The position numbers were made by a program, and so were the translations under genes. From Goodfellowiella coeruleoviolacea (GTDB lineage: Bacteria > Actinomycetota > Actinomycetes > Mycobacteriales > Pseudonocardiaceae), in contig NZ_JAMTCK010000021.1 in assembly GCF_024171785.1 (NCBI RefSeq), positions 41,579-105,578 of the forward strand: DNA of 64,000 nucleotides. The letters run 5' to 3'. Positions 15,017 to 23,108 of the stretch are shown here, in pieces; position 1 is the first letter of the stretch; each line of letters starts with the position of its first letter. A model generated the notes under the pieces. The model was not told the origin of the DNA. It saw nothing but the letters and a program-made list of their open reading frames with translations, and ran no database searches.

Positions 15017-15682
15017 ATGCAGAAGTTCGACACCCCCGCCCCGATCGCCGCCACCCTCGACATCCCCGCCGGGCGCGTCCAGTTCATCGCCACCGACCGG
15101 GCCGACACCGTGGTGGAGATCCGGCCCGCCGACGCCGCCAGGAGCCGCGACGTGAAGGTGGCCGAGCAGACCGTGGTCGAGTACGGCGACGGCGTCCTGC
15201 GGATCGAGGCCACGGCGAAGAACCAGATCCTCGGCCCCTCCGGGTCCATCGAGGTGACGGTGCAGCTGCCCGCCGGTTCCCGGGTCAGCGCGACGGCGGC
15301 CAGCGCCGAGTTCCGCGGCGTCGGACGGCTCGGCGACGTGGTCGTCGAGGGCTCGCACGGTGCGGTCGAACTCGACGAGGCCGCGAGCGTCCACCTCACC
15401 ACCCACGCCGGTGACGTCTCGATCGGCCGCCTCACCGGCCCCGCCGAGATCAGCACCGGAAAGGGCGACATCCAGATCACCGAGGCCGTGCGCGGCACGG
15501 TCGTGCTGCGCACCCAGGCCGGCAACGTGACGGTCGGCGCCGCCGCCGGGGTGTCCGCCACCCTGGACGCCGGCACCAGCTACGGCCGGGTGCACAACGC
15601 GCTCAGGAACACCGGAGGCGTCGCCGACCTGGCCATCCACGCGACCACCGACTACGGCGACATCACCGCCCGCAGCCGCTGA
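15017..15682 (+). CDS. DUF4097-type putative adhesin / beta-helix protein
   Basis: A 221-residue protein starting MQKFDTPAPIAATLDIPAGR, followed by repeated short beta-strands (for example GDVVVEGSHGAVELDEAASV, HLTTHAGDVSIGRLTGPAEI) as in the DUF4097 family of predicted right-handed beta-helices. It has no signal peptide, so it may act in the cytosol or be exported by another route. The ATG is preceded by GGAG. The divergent GbsR/MarR gene and the palindromes between them indicate local control. The true role is unknown. Confidence 0.8.
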   Translation: MQKFDTPAPIAATLDIPAGRVQFIATDRADTVVEIRPADAARSRDVKVAEQTVVEYGDGVLRIEATAKNQILGPSGSIEVTVQLPAGSRVSATAASAEFRGVGRLGDVVVEGSHGAVELDEAASVHLTTHAGDVSIGRLTGPAEISTGKGDIQITEAVRGTVVLRTQAGNVTVGAAAGVSATLDAGTSYGRVHNALRNTGGVADLAIHATTDYGDITARSR

Positions 15683-15767
15683 CCGGGCACGCGGTGACCT
15701 CGACGCCGAGCCGCTCGGCGGGCCGTTCGCCCGGGCGCCCGCCCCGCGGCCGGAGGAAGCCGGCCGC

Positions 15768-16556
15768 TCAGCCGTTGTCGCGCCGGTGCGACTTGGCCGC
15801 CACCCAGGCCTCGACGCCGTCCAGGAACCGGTCCACCCCGAAGCTGAGCGCGCCGGGGAACGCTTCCCGGTCCGCCCGCTCGTGCTCGGCGAGGTCGGCC
15901 GCGGTCTCGGCGGCCTGGACGGCGGCCAGCGCGGGGTAGTCCCTCGGGTTGATGAACGTGGCGAGCAGTTGGGCCAGTTCGGCCTCGCCGCGGGAAAGCC
16001 CCTCGTCGGCCGGGGGTGCGCTGGTCAGGGCGATGCTGATCTGGGCCTGACCGCGCACGACCGCGGTCAGGTGCAGGGCCGCCGCCCGTGCCTCGCCACC
16101 CACCAGGCCGGCCCTGAGCAGGGGTTGCAGCAGGCGGTCGAGCCAGGCGAGCTGGTGGGGCCCCATCGATGAGTGGCCGAGCGGGACGCGCAGCAGCCAG
16201 GGACGGGTCTGGAAGCCGGCCCACAGCGCGGCGACCCACTGCCGGACCGCGTGCCGGAAGTCGCCGGTGCTGTCGAGTTCGGGTGGCTTGCCTGCCCCGA
16301 CGTCGGCCACCACCTCCAGCAGCAGGTCCTTGCTGGGGATGTGGTTGTAGATGGACATCGTGGAGTAGCCGAGTTCGGTGGCGATGCGCTGCATCGACAG
16401 CGCGTCCAGGCCGTCGGTGTCCGCGATCCGGATCGCGGCCTGCGCGATCCGCTCCACCGAGAGCTGCGGCCGAGGACCGCGCCGGCCCCGGGCGCGCCCA
16501 GCCCACAGCAGGGTGAGGCTGCGCTGGGGATCCGGCCCCTTGCTGTCGCGTGTCAC
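15768..16556 (-). CDS. TetR family regulator with TetR_C_1-type domain
   Basis: A 262-residue TetR protein: DNA-binding part LSVERIAQAAIRIADTDGLD, ALSMQRIATELGYSTMSIYN (residues 32-75) and a C-terminal domain resembling the tetracycline-repressor class. It diverges from a DUF2306 membrane protein across 89 bp that contain a long inverted repeat centred on GTATG/CATAC. It probably represses the membrane-protein gene and itself. The ligand is unknown. Confidence 0.87.
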   Translation of the reverse strand: MTRDSKGPDPQRSLTLLWAGRARGRRGPRPQLSVERIAQAAIRIADTDGLDALSMQRIATELGYSTMSIYNHIPSKDLLLEVVADVGAGKPPELDSTGDFRHAVRQWVAALWAGFQTRPWLLRVPLGHSSMGPHQLAWLDRLLQPLLRAGLVGGEARAAALHLTAVVRGQAQISIALTSAPPADEGLSRGEAELAQLLATFINPRDYPALAAVQAAETAADLAEHERADREAFPGALSFGVDRFLDGVEAWVAAKSHRRDNG

Positions 16557-16575
16557 CAGGTCAGTCTAAAACTGT

Positions 16576-16605
16576 GTATGCCATACGTTGAGGTGTATGG
16601 TGTAC
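16576..16605. promoter_or_regulatory. TetR-type operator upstream of the DUF2306 gene
   Basis: GTATGCCATAC and GTATGGTGTAC form an imperfect inverted repeat (9 of 11 positions) separated by 8 bp, between the divergent TetR and DUF2306 genes. Confidence 0.6.
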
Positions 16606-16645
16606 GTAGTTTCTCCATCGTGCCTCCCCCGAACGGACCGAAGAC

Positions 16646-17431
16646 ATGACCTCAGCAGACATGACCTCAACGACGAACACGCCCAGCGCGGCGCCGGCCC
16701 CCTCGGCGCCGGCTCCCTCGGCTCCGGTTCCCTCGGCGTCGGCCCCCTCAGCTCCGGCCCGCCGCCCGCCAGCGTGGTGGCGCCGCCCCTGGATGGGGCC
16801 GTTGCTGCTGGTGGTCGTGGTGTTCCTGGGCTTCTCCGTGCCGCCCTACCTGACCTTCGACCCGTCCCTGTCCCGCCTGCCCCCGCCGCCGGGCAACCAC
16901 GTCTACTACCCGCTGCTCGTCGCGCACGTCCTGTTCGGCACCGTCGCGATGGTGACCGCGTGCTTCCAGATCTGGCCCGCGTTCCGCAACAACCACCGGC
17001 GGGGCCACCGCCTCACCGGCCGGATCTACGTCTTCGCCGGGGTGCTGCCCGCCGGGCTGCTCGGGCTGTACATCGGCTGGCACACCGCGGCCGGTCCCTC
17101 GGTGCGGGTGGCCAACCTGGTGGGCTCGGCACTGTGGCTCGTGGTCACGGCCATCGGGCTGCGGGCCGCCCGGCAGCGCCGCTACGGTGATCACCGCAGG
17201 TGGATGACACGCAGCTTCGCGCTGACCATGTCGATCGTGCTGAGCCGGGTCGTCAACACGGTGGCCATGATCGTGCTCATGCCCCAGGTGGACACCACCT
17301 TCCTCGGCAGCGCGGAGCTGATGCGGTACAGCGCCGCGAGCATCGGGCCGTGGTTAAGCCCCCTGCTCCTGCTGCTGCTCGCGGACTGGCTGCTGGAACG
17401 CCGCAAGCCCGGGGCCGCTCGCCCGGCGTGA
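16646..17431 (+). CDS. DUF2306 multi-spanning membrane protein
   Basis: A 261-residue protein with about 45 N-terminal residues rich in Ala/Pro/Ser (repeats of SAPAP) and then six to seven predicted membrane helices. HVLFGTVAMVTACFQIWPAF, the GHRLTGRIYVF motif and the DHRRWMTRSFALTMSIVLSR segment are typical of DUF2306. Two ATG codons in a duplicated ACATGACCTCA stretch (16646 and 16661) could both serve as the start. A rare TTA codon lies at 17354. The neighbouring TetR probably controls it. Function unknown. Confidence 0.8.
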   Translation: MTSADMTSTTNTPSAAPAPSAPAPSAPVPSASAPSAPARRPPAWWRRPWMGPLLLVVVVFLGFSVPPYLTFDPSLSRLPPPPGNHVYYPLLVAHVLFGTVAMVTACFQIWPAFRNNHRRGHRLTGRIYVFAGVLPAGLLGLYIGWHTAAGPSVRVANLVGSALWLVVTAIGLRAARQRRYGDHRRWMTRSFALTMSIVLSRVVNTVAMIVLMPQVDTTFLGSAELMRYSAASIGPWLSPLLLLLLADWLLERRKPGAARPA

Positions 17432-17546
17432 ACGGGTCCAGCGTGAACGGGTCCGGCGCGCTGGTCGCGGTGGTGGCCGCGGTGGCGGTGGTTGCGGTGG
17501 CGGTGGTCGCGGTGGTGCTGGGCGGGTTCCGGCTGGCCGATGCCGA

Positions 17547-18500
17547 TCAGGTCGCCGTCCAGGCGGTGGCGAAGGCGCGGGCCGGGCTGGCTTCGAAGAT
17601 CGCGGTGGCGATCTCCGGGCCGAGTTCCCGCTCGATCCTCGGGCGCAGCGCGGTCAACAGGAACGGCATGCCCGGCCCCTCGCCGGTCACCGAACGGGCC
17701 GCCGCCGTGGTGGTGTCGCCGCCGAGCAGCACCTGTGTGGCGTGACCGGCCTCGACCAGGGCGGTGAGCACGTCGAACAGCCGCCAGTCGGTGGCGTGGT
17801 GGGCGCGCGACGGGCCGTCCAGGGCGAGGAACGCCCCTGCCTCGGCGGCGGCTCGGGGCACGCGCGGGTCCGGGAACCGGGTCAGGTGGCCGAGGATCAC
17901 CCGGTGCGGTGGCACGTCGAGCCGGTCGCACAGCAGGTCGAGCACGTCGAGTGCGGCCGTGCCGCCCTCCAGGTGCACGGCGATGGGCGTGCCGGTGGCG
18001 TGGTGGGCCTCGGCCGCGGCGGTGAGCGCGTGCCTGGCGTGCGCGTCCAGGCCGTGGAAGCCGCCGGCGACCTTGACCAGGCCGGCGCGCGCGGGCACGG
18101 TCGGGCCGTCGGGGTCGTCGGCGCGGTGCATGCCGGTGGTCAGTTCGGCGACGAACAGCTCGGCCAGCCGGTCGCGGACCCGGGCCAGCAGCTCCGGCGG
18201 GTAGTGGGCGGCCTGGTGCAGGCCGGTGGCGGCGATGACGTGCACGTCGGCCGACCGGGACACCTCGGCCAGCGCCTCGGGGTGGCGGCCGAGGCCGAAC
18301 GGCGACCACTGCACCACGGTTCGCCCGCCGAGCCGGGCGAACGCCCGCAGCTCCCGGACCGCCGCGTCGGTGTCGTCCAGCTCCTGCCCGGGCAGCCGGC
18401 GCGAGGCGAAGAACAGGTGGTCGTGGGCATTGGTGACACCCAGCTGGTCGGGTGCGAGGTCACCGAGCACGGTCCGGGCGGTGGGGGTACCGGCGGTCAT
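17547..18500 (-). CDS. Phosphotriesterase-family metal-dependent hydrolase
   Basis: A 317-residue TIM barrel of the phosphotriesterase (aryldialkylphosphatase-like) family. The binuclear metal ligands are all in place: HDH in TNAHDHLFF (about residue 25), the bridging Lys in GLVKVAGGF, His in IAVHLEGG and VILGHLTRF, and the Asp in LLGGDTTT. Most family members are lactonases or amidohydrolases rather than true phosphotriesterases. Its ATG overlaps the stop of the carboxymuconolactone-decarboxylase-like gene (ATGA), so the two form an operon under the TGTAACGG palindromes. Confidence 0.88.
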   Translation of the reverse strand: MTAGTPTARTVLGDLAPDQLGVTNAHDHLFFASRRLPGQELDDTDAAVRELRAFARLGGRTVVQWSPFGLGRHPEALAEVSRSADVHVIAATGLHQAAHYPPELLARVRDRLAELFVAELTTGMHRADDPDGPTVPARAGLVKVAGGFHGLDAHARHALTAAAEAHHATGTPIAVHLEGGTAALDVLDLLCDRLDVPPHRVILGHLTRFPDPRVPRAAAEAGAFLALDGPSRAHHATDWRLFDVLTALVEAGHATQVLLGGDTTTAAARSVTGEGPGMPFLLTALRPRIERELGPEIATAIFEASPARAFATAWTAT

Positions 18501-18925
18501 GCGGCACCACCTTGCTGGTCAGCCCCGAGTGCCGCGGTGGCCACCCGTAGCCCGGCCAGTGCCCGTGGCACGCCGATGTACGGGGCGAGGTGCACGAACA
18601 CCTCGATGATCTCGGTGCGGGACAGGCCGACCCGCAGACCGGTCCGGACGTGCCCGGTCAGCTGCGGGTCCACCCCGCCGAGCGCGGCGAGCGCGGCCAG
18701 GTTGACCAGCTGCCGGTCCCGCAGGGACAACCCCGGACGCTGGTAGGTGCCGCCGAACAGGCTGGTCACCACCCAGTCGGCGAACCCGGGCGCGGCCTGC
18801 TCCAGGCCGGGCAGGGTGGCCTGCTGCGTTGCCTCGTCCTGGAGGACGTCCAGCAGCCGGTACGCCTCGGCCCGGTCCAGGCGGGCCGGCCGCAGCTGAT
18901 CCGCGAGTGGCTGGTTCGACTCCAT
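18497..18925 (-). CDS. Carboxymuconolactone decarboxylase family protein
   Basis: A 142-residue all-helical protein (GFADWVVTSLFGGTYQRPGL, LSLRDRQLVNLAALAALGGV, EIIEVFVHLAPYIGVPRALA). It lacks the CxxC pair of AhpD-type peroxidases, so it belongs to the decarboxylase-like branch. Start: the ATG at 18925 lies 7 nt after AGAGGGGA; a GTG three bases earlier is possible. It is the first gene of an operon with the phosphotriesterase-like hydrolase and is divergent from a CGNR regulator. The pair may degrade a lactone or ester, which is inference. Confidence 0.85.
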   Translation of the reverse strand: MESNQPLADQLRPARLDRAEAYRLLDVLQDEATQQATLPGLEQAAPGFADWVVTSLFGGTYQRPGLSLRDRQLVNLAALAALGGVDPQLTGHVRTGLRVGLSRTEIIEVFVHLAPYIGVPRALAGLRVATAALGADQQGGAA

Positions 18926-18948
18926 CACCCGGTCCCCTCTCACTCCCG

Positions 18949-19008
18949 TGTAACGGCTTGCCCGTTACAGCTGGGGACCGTAGCAGATGTAACGGGCAGG
19001 CCGTTACG
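18949..19008. promoter_or_regulatory. Twin 21-bp operators of the CGNR regulator
   Basis: TGTAACGG-CTTGC-CCGTTACA (18949-18969) and TGTAACGG-GCAGG-CCGTTACG (18988-19008) are near-identical palindromes 39 bp apart in the divergent gap. One sits beside each of the two opposed genes, which suggests cooperative repression by the divergently encoded CGNR protein. Confidence 0.7.
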
Positions 19009-19017
19009 CTTGTCGGC

Positions 19018-19587
19018 ATGAATGAGCAGCTGGCCTTCCGGTTCGACTGCGGGGCGACCTGGTTGAACCTGCTGGCCACCCGGGGCCGCAGCTTCTCCGC
19101 GCACCCGGTCGAGCGGCTGACCACGCCGGCTCGACTGGGCGAGTGGCTGGAGCGCGGCGAGCTGAGCCCCGCGCACCCACCCACCCAGGACGACCTCGAC
19201 CAGGCCAGGCACCTGCGGGAAGTCCTGCGGCCACTCGCGCTCGCGGCCGTGTCCGGCCACGCGCCACCGGCGGACGCGGTCACGGCCGTGACCGCGTTTC
19301 TGGCCGGCACTGCTCAGGACGATCCCGTGCGCCTGCGGGTGGTGGACGGCCGACTGGTCCGCGAGCCACCCGCCACCACCACGGCGGCGCTGGCCCGGAT
19401 CGCCCGGCAGGCCGTTGACCAGCTGACCGGCCCGGAGCGTCACCACCTGAAGGCCTGCCCGGAACACGACTGCCGTGGCGTGTTCGCCGACCCCGCCGAC
19501 CGGCGCCGCTGGTGCCCGTCCCCGGCCTGCGCCAGCCGGGGCCGCGTCCGCGCGCTGCGGGCCAGGCGCAGGGCTGAGGAAGCCTGA
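19018..19587 (+). CDS. ABATE/CGNR zinc-finger transcriptional regulator
   Basis: A 189-residue regulator with an N-terminal ABATE domain (FRFDCGATWLNLLATRGRSF) and a C-terminal CGNR zinc finger: CPEHDCRGVFADPADRRRWC, followed by PSPACASRGRVRALRARRR. The Cys residues are kept, but the namesake CGNR tetrad reads CASR. The ATG at 19018 sits 10 bp behind the second palindromic operator. It is divergent from the phosphotriesterase operon, which it probably represses. The gene ends inside a 13-bp tandem repeat. Confidence 0.87.
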   Translation: MNEQLAFRFDCGATWLNLLATRGRSFSAHPVERLTTPARLGEWLERGELSPAHPPTQDDLDQARHLREVLRPLALAAVSGHAPPADAVTAVTAFLAGTAQDDPVRLRVVDGRLVREPPATTTAALARIARQAVDQLTGPERHHLKACPEHDCRGVFADPADRRRWCPSPACASRGRVRALRARRRAEEA

Positions 19588-19614
19588 TGGGGAAGCCTGA
19601 TGGGGAAGCCTGAT
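19578..19614. repeat. 13-bp tandem repeat at the 3' end of the CGNR gene
   Basis: GGAAGCCTGATGG occurs almost three times in tandem, overlapping the TGA of the regulator. It looks like replication slippage. Confidence 0.7.
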
Positions 19615-19659
19615 CAGCCGCGGGTCGGTCGGCCCTGCCAACCGACGGTGGAGACTGGC

Positions 19660-19685
19660 AGAGCGTTGCTCTAGAGCGTTACTCT
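19660..19685. promoter_or_regulatory. Abutting operator repeats before a TetR gene
   Basis: AGAGCGTTGCTCT and AGAGCGTTACTCT are directly adjacent 13-mers, each with AGAG...CTCT symmetry, ending 6 bp before the TetR start. They are probable autoregulatory sites. Confidence 0.55.
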
Positions 19686-19691
19686 GTTCGG

Positions 19692-20288
19692 GTGGTGGAT
19701 TCGGCTACTCGTCAGCGCATCCTCGCGGCCGCCCTGGACTGCTTCCTGGAGAACGGCGTGCACCGCACCACCGTGGACCTGGTCCGCAAGCGGGCGGCGG
19801 TCAGCAACGGCAGCTTCTTCCACCACTTCCGCAGCAAGCAGGACCTGGCCGAAGCGGTCTACCTGCACGGACTGGAGCAACACCAGGCAGAACTGCTCGC
19901 CACCCTGACCCCTCGGCTCAGCCTGGAGGCGGGCATCACCAGCGCGGTGCGCCGCCACCTGGAATGGGTGGAGGCCCATCCGCGCCTCGCCGCGTTCCTG
20001 CTCGGGCCACCCGACTGGGCCGCCCCCACGGACTCACCGCGGATCGCCGCGTGCAGCCGGGCCTTCTTCCAGGCCGTCGCCGACTGGCTGCGAGCACGTG
20101 GCTGGAGCGGGACGCCCACCCTCGGCGTCGTCGTCGCCGTGTGGATCGGGCCGGCCCAGGAGTACACCCGCCGCTGGCTGCTCGGCGAGATCGAGCCACC
20201 CACCAGCGCGGCACCGGCACTCGCCCGCGCGGCCTGGAACGCGCTCGAACCCGTCCTGGCCAGCACACCGACCCCGGAGGACACGTGA
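19692..20288 (+). CDS. TetR family transcriptional regulator
   Basis: A 198-residue TetR protein: DNA-binding part TRQRILAAALDCFLENGVHR, TTVDLVRKRAAVSNGSFFHH (residues 6-47). The start could be the GTG at 19692 or at 19695. The gene overlaps the next one by a single base, so the TIGR03086-type protein is in its operon and likely in its regulon. Two 13-bp repeats immediately upstream should be its operator. Confidence 0.87.
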   Translation: MVDSATRQRILAAALDCFLENGVHRTTVDLVRKRAAVSNGSFFHHFRSKQDLAEAVYLHGLEQHQAELLATLTPRLSLEAGITSAVRRHLEWVEAHPRLAAFLLGPPDWAAPTDSPRIAACSRAFFQAVADWLRARGWSGTPTLGVVVAVWIGPAQEYTRRWLLGEIEPPTSAAPALARAAWNALEPVLASTPTPEDT

Positions 20289-20866
20289 TGAACGAGATCG
20301 TCGCGCGCTACCGGCGAGCGCTCGCCGGTGTCACCGACATCGTCCACCAGGTTCCAGCCGATCGCTGGCGGGCGCCATCGCCCTGCCCGGGCTGGACGGC
20401 GCTGCACGTCCTGGGGCATCTCATCGACGGCCAGCACCAGGTCGCCTCGCTCATCACCGGGCAGGGGCCGCGCGCCCCGCGCCAGGACCCCGCCGAAGCC
20501 GTCACCGGCGCCCCCGTCCCCGCCTGGGACGCCACCGCGCGCCACCTGCTGGACCTGCTGGCGAGCATCGACCCGGCGGTCGAGGTACCCGCGCACCACG
20601 GCGAGGCAACCGTGGAACAGCTCCTCGCGACCGCCGTCATCGAACCGCTGGTGCACGGCTGGGACCTCGCGCAGGCCGCCGGCATCGAGGTGACGCTCGA
20701 CGCGGAAGCCGTGCAGGCGTGCCTGACCGCGATCACCCCGGTTGCCGAGCGGTTCGCGGCGACCGGCATGTACGCACCGCCTCGGCCCGCGGCGGCGGAC
20801 GCCAGCCCCCAGCAGCGGCTGCTCGCGCTGCTGGGCCGCGAGGTCGCGCGGTCACCAGCGCACTAG
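20288..20866 (+). CDS. TIGR03086-type metal-binding protein (DinB/maleylpyruvate isomerase fold)
   Basis: A 192-residue four-helix-bundle protein. WRAPSPCPGWTALHVLGHLI and the IEPLVHGWDLAQAAG motif match the TIGR03086 branch of the mycothiol-dependent maleylpyruvate isomerase / DinB superfamily, with His residues for metal binding. Mycothiol is the actinobacterial thiol, so a mycothiol-transferase role is plausible but unproven. The ATG at 20288 overlaps the TetR stop, with GGAGG 7 nt upstream. The gene ends by overlapping the convergent DUF1206 gene by 4 bp. Confidence 0.85.
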   Translation: MNEIVARYRRALAGVTDIVHQVPADRWRAPSPCPGWTALHVLGHLIDGQHQVASLITGQGPRAPRQDPAEAVTGAPVPAWDATARHLLDLLASIDPAVEVPAHHGEATVEQLLATAVIEPLVHGWDLAQAAGIEVTLDAEAVQACLTAITPVAERFAATGMYAPPRPAAADASPQQRLLALLGREVARSPAH

Positions 20867-21714
20867 CTGCGGTGCGCGCGGGCGGCGGCGAAGCAGTAGA
20901 CCCCGAACGCGGCGAAGCCGAGTGCCATCAGCGCGAGCAGCAGCACGCCGAACGGCTGGGCGGCCAGGGTGTGCAGTGCCTTGTCCAGGCCGCCCGACTC
21001 GGCCGCGTTGGCGCGCAGCGCGGCCAGCCCGACCAACACGCCGATCACCGCGTAGGCCGCACCCTTGCTGGTCCAGCCGACCAGGCCCAGCCGCCGCACC
21101 CAGCGGCGGGTGCCGGTGGGCAGCGCGGTCATGTCCAGGTCCTGCTCGAACCGCTTGGTCACGCCCTTGCGCACGGTGTTGGCGGCCACGCCCAGCACCA
21201 CCAGCGCCGCCACCCCGACCAGCATCCGGCCGGCCGGCAGGGCCAGCAGCCGGGCGGTCAACTCCTGCTGCTCACCGGAACCACCCGAGCCACCCGAACC
21301 CCCTGAGCTGCCGCCGCCGGAGCCGACCGCGATCCGGACGGCGACCACGCCCAGGGCGATGCCCACCACGCCCCGGGCCACCGCGCCGACCTTGCGGCCC
21401 AGCCGGCTGCGCCGCTTGAGCACCCAGCCGTAGCCCAGTGCAGCCAGCAGGAACTGCCACAGCCCGTAGGCGAACAGCCCGATGCCCAGCACCCAGAGCA
21501 GCACCACGCCGAACGGCTGCGCGGCCACCTCGGCGATCGCGCCGGTCTGGTCGGTGCGCTGCCCCGGATCACCGAAGATCACCTGCACGCACAGCCAGGC
21601 GACCAGGATGTGCACGATGCCGTAGCAGACCATGCCGGCCCGCCCGAGTGCCTGCACCGCGCTGTTGTGTCTGACCTCGTCGGCCGCGTGGTGCACGGCC
21701 TGTCCCGCGCTCAT
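20863..21714 (-). CDS. DUF1206 membrane protein
   Basis: A 283-residue protein with three repeats of a two-helix unit: GRAGMVCYGIVHILVAWLCV...QPFGVVLLWVLGIGLFAYGL, ARGVVGIALGVVAVRIA..., and WTSKGAAYAVIGVLVGLAAL...QPFGVLLLALMALGFAAFGV. This repeat architecture defines DUF1206. A glycine/serine linker (GGGSSGGSGGSGGSG) joins parts of the second unit. Function unknown; probably an integral membrane protein. It stands alone and converges with the TIGR03086 gene. Confidence 0.87.
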   Translation of the reverse strand: MSAGQAVHHAADEVRHNSAVQALGRAGMVCYGIVHILVAWLCVQVIFGDPGQRTDQTGAIAEVAAQPFGVVLLWVLGIGLFAYGLWQFLLAALGYGWVLKRRSRLGRKVGAVARGVVGIALGVVAVRIAVGSGGGSSGGSGGSGGSGEQQELTARLLALPAGRMLVGVAALVVLGVAANTVRKGVTKRFEQDLDMTALPTGTRRWVRRLGLVGWTSKGAAYAVIGVLVGLAALRANAAESGGLDKALHTLAAQPFGVLLLALMALGFAAFGVYCFAAARAHRS

Positions 21715-21799
21715 GACGGCTCCTCCCGCTCAGGGACGAATCCCACCGGGGCGAACTCCAGTTGTCGCTCGCCCGGGTGATACCCCGCCGGCGGGCGGT

Positions 21800-23098
21800 T
21801 CAGTCAGCAGAAGCCGAGGTGGCGGCAGGAGCTGACGGGGAACATCGGTCAGCAGGGGCCGACAGGCGGGCCGCGCGGGCGGTGAGGTGCCGGCGCTCCG
21901 GCACGCTGGTGGCGCGGCGGGCGGCCTCCCGGTAGCTGGCCAGCGCGGCGGCGTGGTCGCCGGCCAGCTCCAGCAGGTGCGCGCGGACCGCGTGCAGCCG
22001 GTGGTGGCGCGCCATCCGCTTGTCCGACTCCAGCGTGGCCAGCAGCTCCAGTCCGGCGGCCGGGCCGTGCACCATGCCCACGGCCACCGCCCGGTTCACC
22101 GTCACCATCGGGTTCGGCGCCACGTGTTCGAGCAGCTCGTACAGGGCGAGGATCTGCGGCCAGTCGGTGTCGGCCAGGCTCGGCGCCTCGTCGTGCACGG
22201 CGGCGATCGCGGCCTGCAACTGGTAGGGGCCGACCGGCCCGCGCGGCAGGGCCGAGGTGATCAGGGCGACGCCCTCGGCGATGCGCCGCTGGTCCCACCG
22301 GCCGCGGTCCTGCTCGGCCAGGGGCACCAGGCTGCCGTCCGGCGCGCTGCGGGCGGGCCGGCGCGCGTCGGTGAGCAGCATCAACGCCAGCAGCCCGGCC
22401 ACCTCGCTGTCCTGCGGCAGCAGCGTCGCCAGCCAGCGGGTCAGCCGGATCGCCTCGTCGGACAGGGCGGGCGTGGCCAGGTCCGGCCCGTCGCTGGTGG
22501 CGTAGCCCTCGTTGAAGATCAGGTACAGCACGTGCAGCACGGCCGGCAGCCGGGCCGCCTGCTCCACAGTGGACAGTGGGCCGAACCTGGCCCCGCTGGC
22601 CCGGATGCTCTGCTTGGCCCGGCTGATCCGCTGGGCCATGGTCGCCTCCGGCACCAGGAAGGCCGCGGCGATCTGCGCGGTGGTCAGGCCGCCGACCGCG
22701 CGCAGCGTCAACGCGATCTGGCTCGGCTCGGACAGCGCCGGGTGGCAGCACAGGAACAGCAGCGCCAGCGAGTCGTCCCGGTCCGCCGCCGGGTCGGCGT
22801 CCGCGGGCCGGCCGAGCACCGCCGACTGCGGGGTGGCGGCCGCGACCGCGTCCTCGCGCCGACGCCGGGACACCTCACTGCGCACCTGGTCGAGCAGCCG
22901 GCGCTCGGCGACCGTGCGCAGCCAGCCCCGGGGGTTGTCCGGCACGCCCTCGACCGGCCACTGCGTGGCCGCGGCCAGCAGCGCCTCCTGCACGGCGTCC
23001 TCGCCGGCGTCGAACTGGCCGTGCCGGCGGACCAACGCGCCGAGGACCTGCGGGGCCAGTTCCCGCAGCAGGTCCTCGACGCCCCGGTCAACGCTCAC
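21800..23098 (-). CDS. ECF42-group RNA polymerase sigma factor with C-terminal TPR-like extension
   Basis: A 432-residue sigma factor: sigma2 (VRRHGQFDAGEDAVQEALLA), sigma4 (LTLRAVGGLTTAQIAAAFLV, PEATMAQRISRAKQSIR) and a C-terminal extension of about 200 residues (EQAARLPAVLHVLYLIFNEG, YELLEHVAPNPMVTVNRAVA). This architecture and the DGPF-family gene directly upstream define the ECF42 group. The extension, rather than a separate anti-sigma factor, is thought to control activity. The gene starts 10 bp after the DGPF gene, so they form an operon. The regulon is unknown. Confidence 0.92.
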   Translation of the reverse strand: MSVDRGVEDLLRELAPQVLGALVRRHGQFDAGEDAVQEALLAAATQWPVEGVPDNPRGWLRTVAERRLLDQVRSEVSRRRREDAVAAATPQSAVLGRPADADPAADRDDSLALLFLCCHPALSEPSQIALTLRAVGGLTTAQIAAAFLVPEATMAQRISRAKQSIRASGARFGPLSTVEQAARLPAVLHVLYLIFNEGYATSDGPDLATPALSDEAIRLTRWLATLLPQDSEVAGLLALMLLTDARRPARSAPDGSLVPLAEQDRGRWDQRRIAEGVALITSALPRGPVGPYQLQAAIAAVHDEAPSLADTDWPQILALYELLEHVAPNPMVTVNRAVAVGMVHGPAAGLELLATLESDKRMARHHRLHAVRAHLLELAGDHAAALASYREAARRATSVPERRHLTARAARLSAPADRCSPSAPAATSASAD

Positions 23099-23108
23099 CG
23101 CCGCACGC

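Noticed and set aside
17547..18925. Organophosphate-degrading operon
   Set aside because: The fold is phosphotriesterase-like, but most such family members are lactonases or amidohydrolases; nothing in the sequence shows organophosphate specificity.
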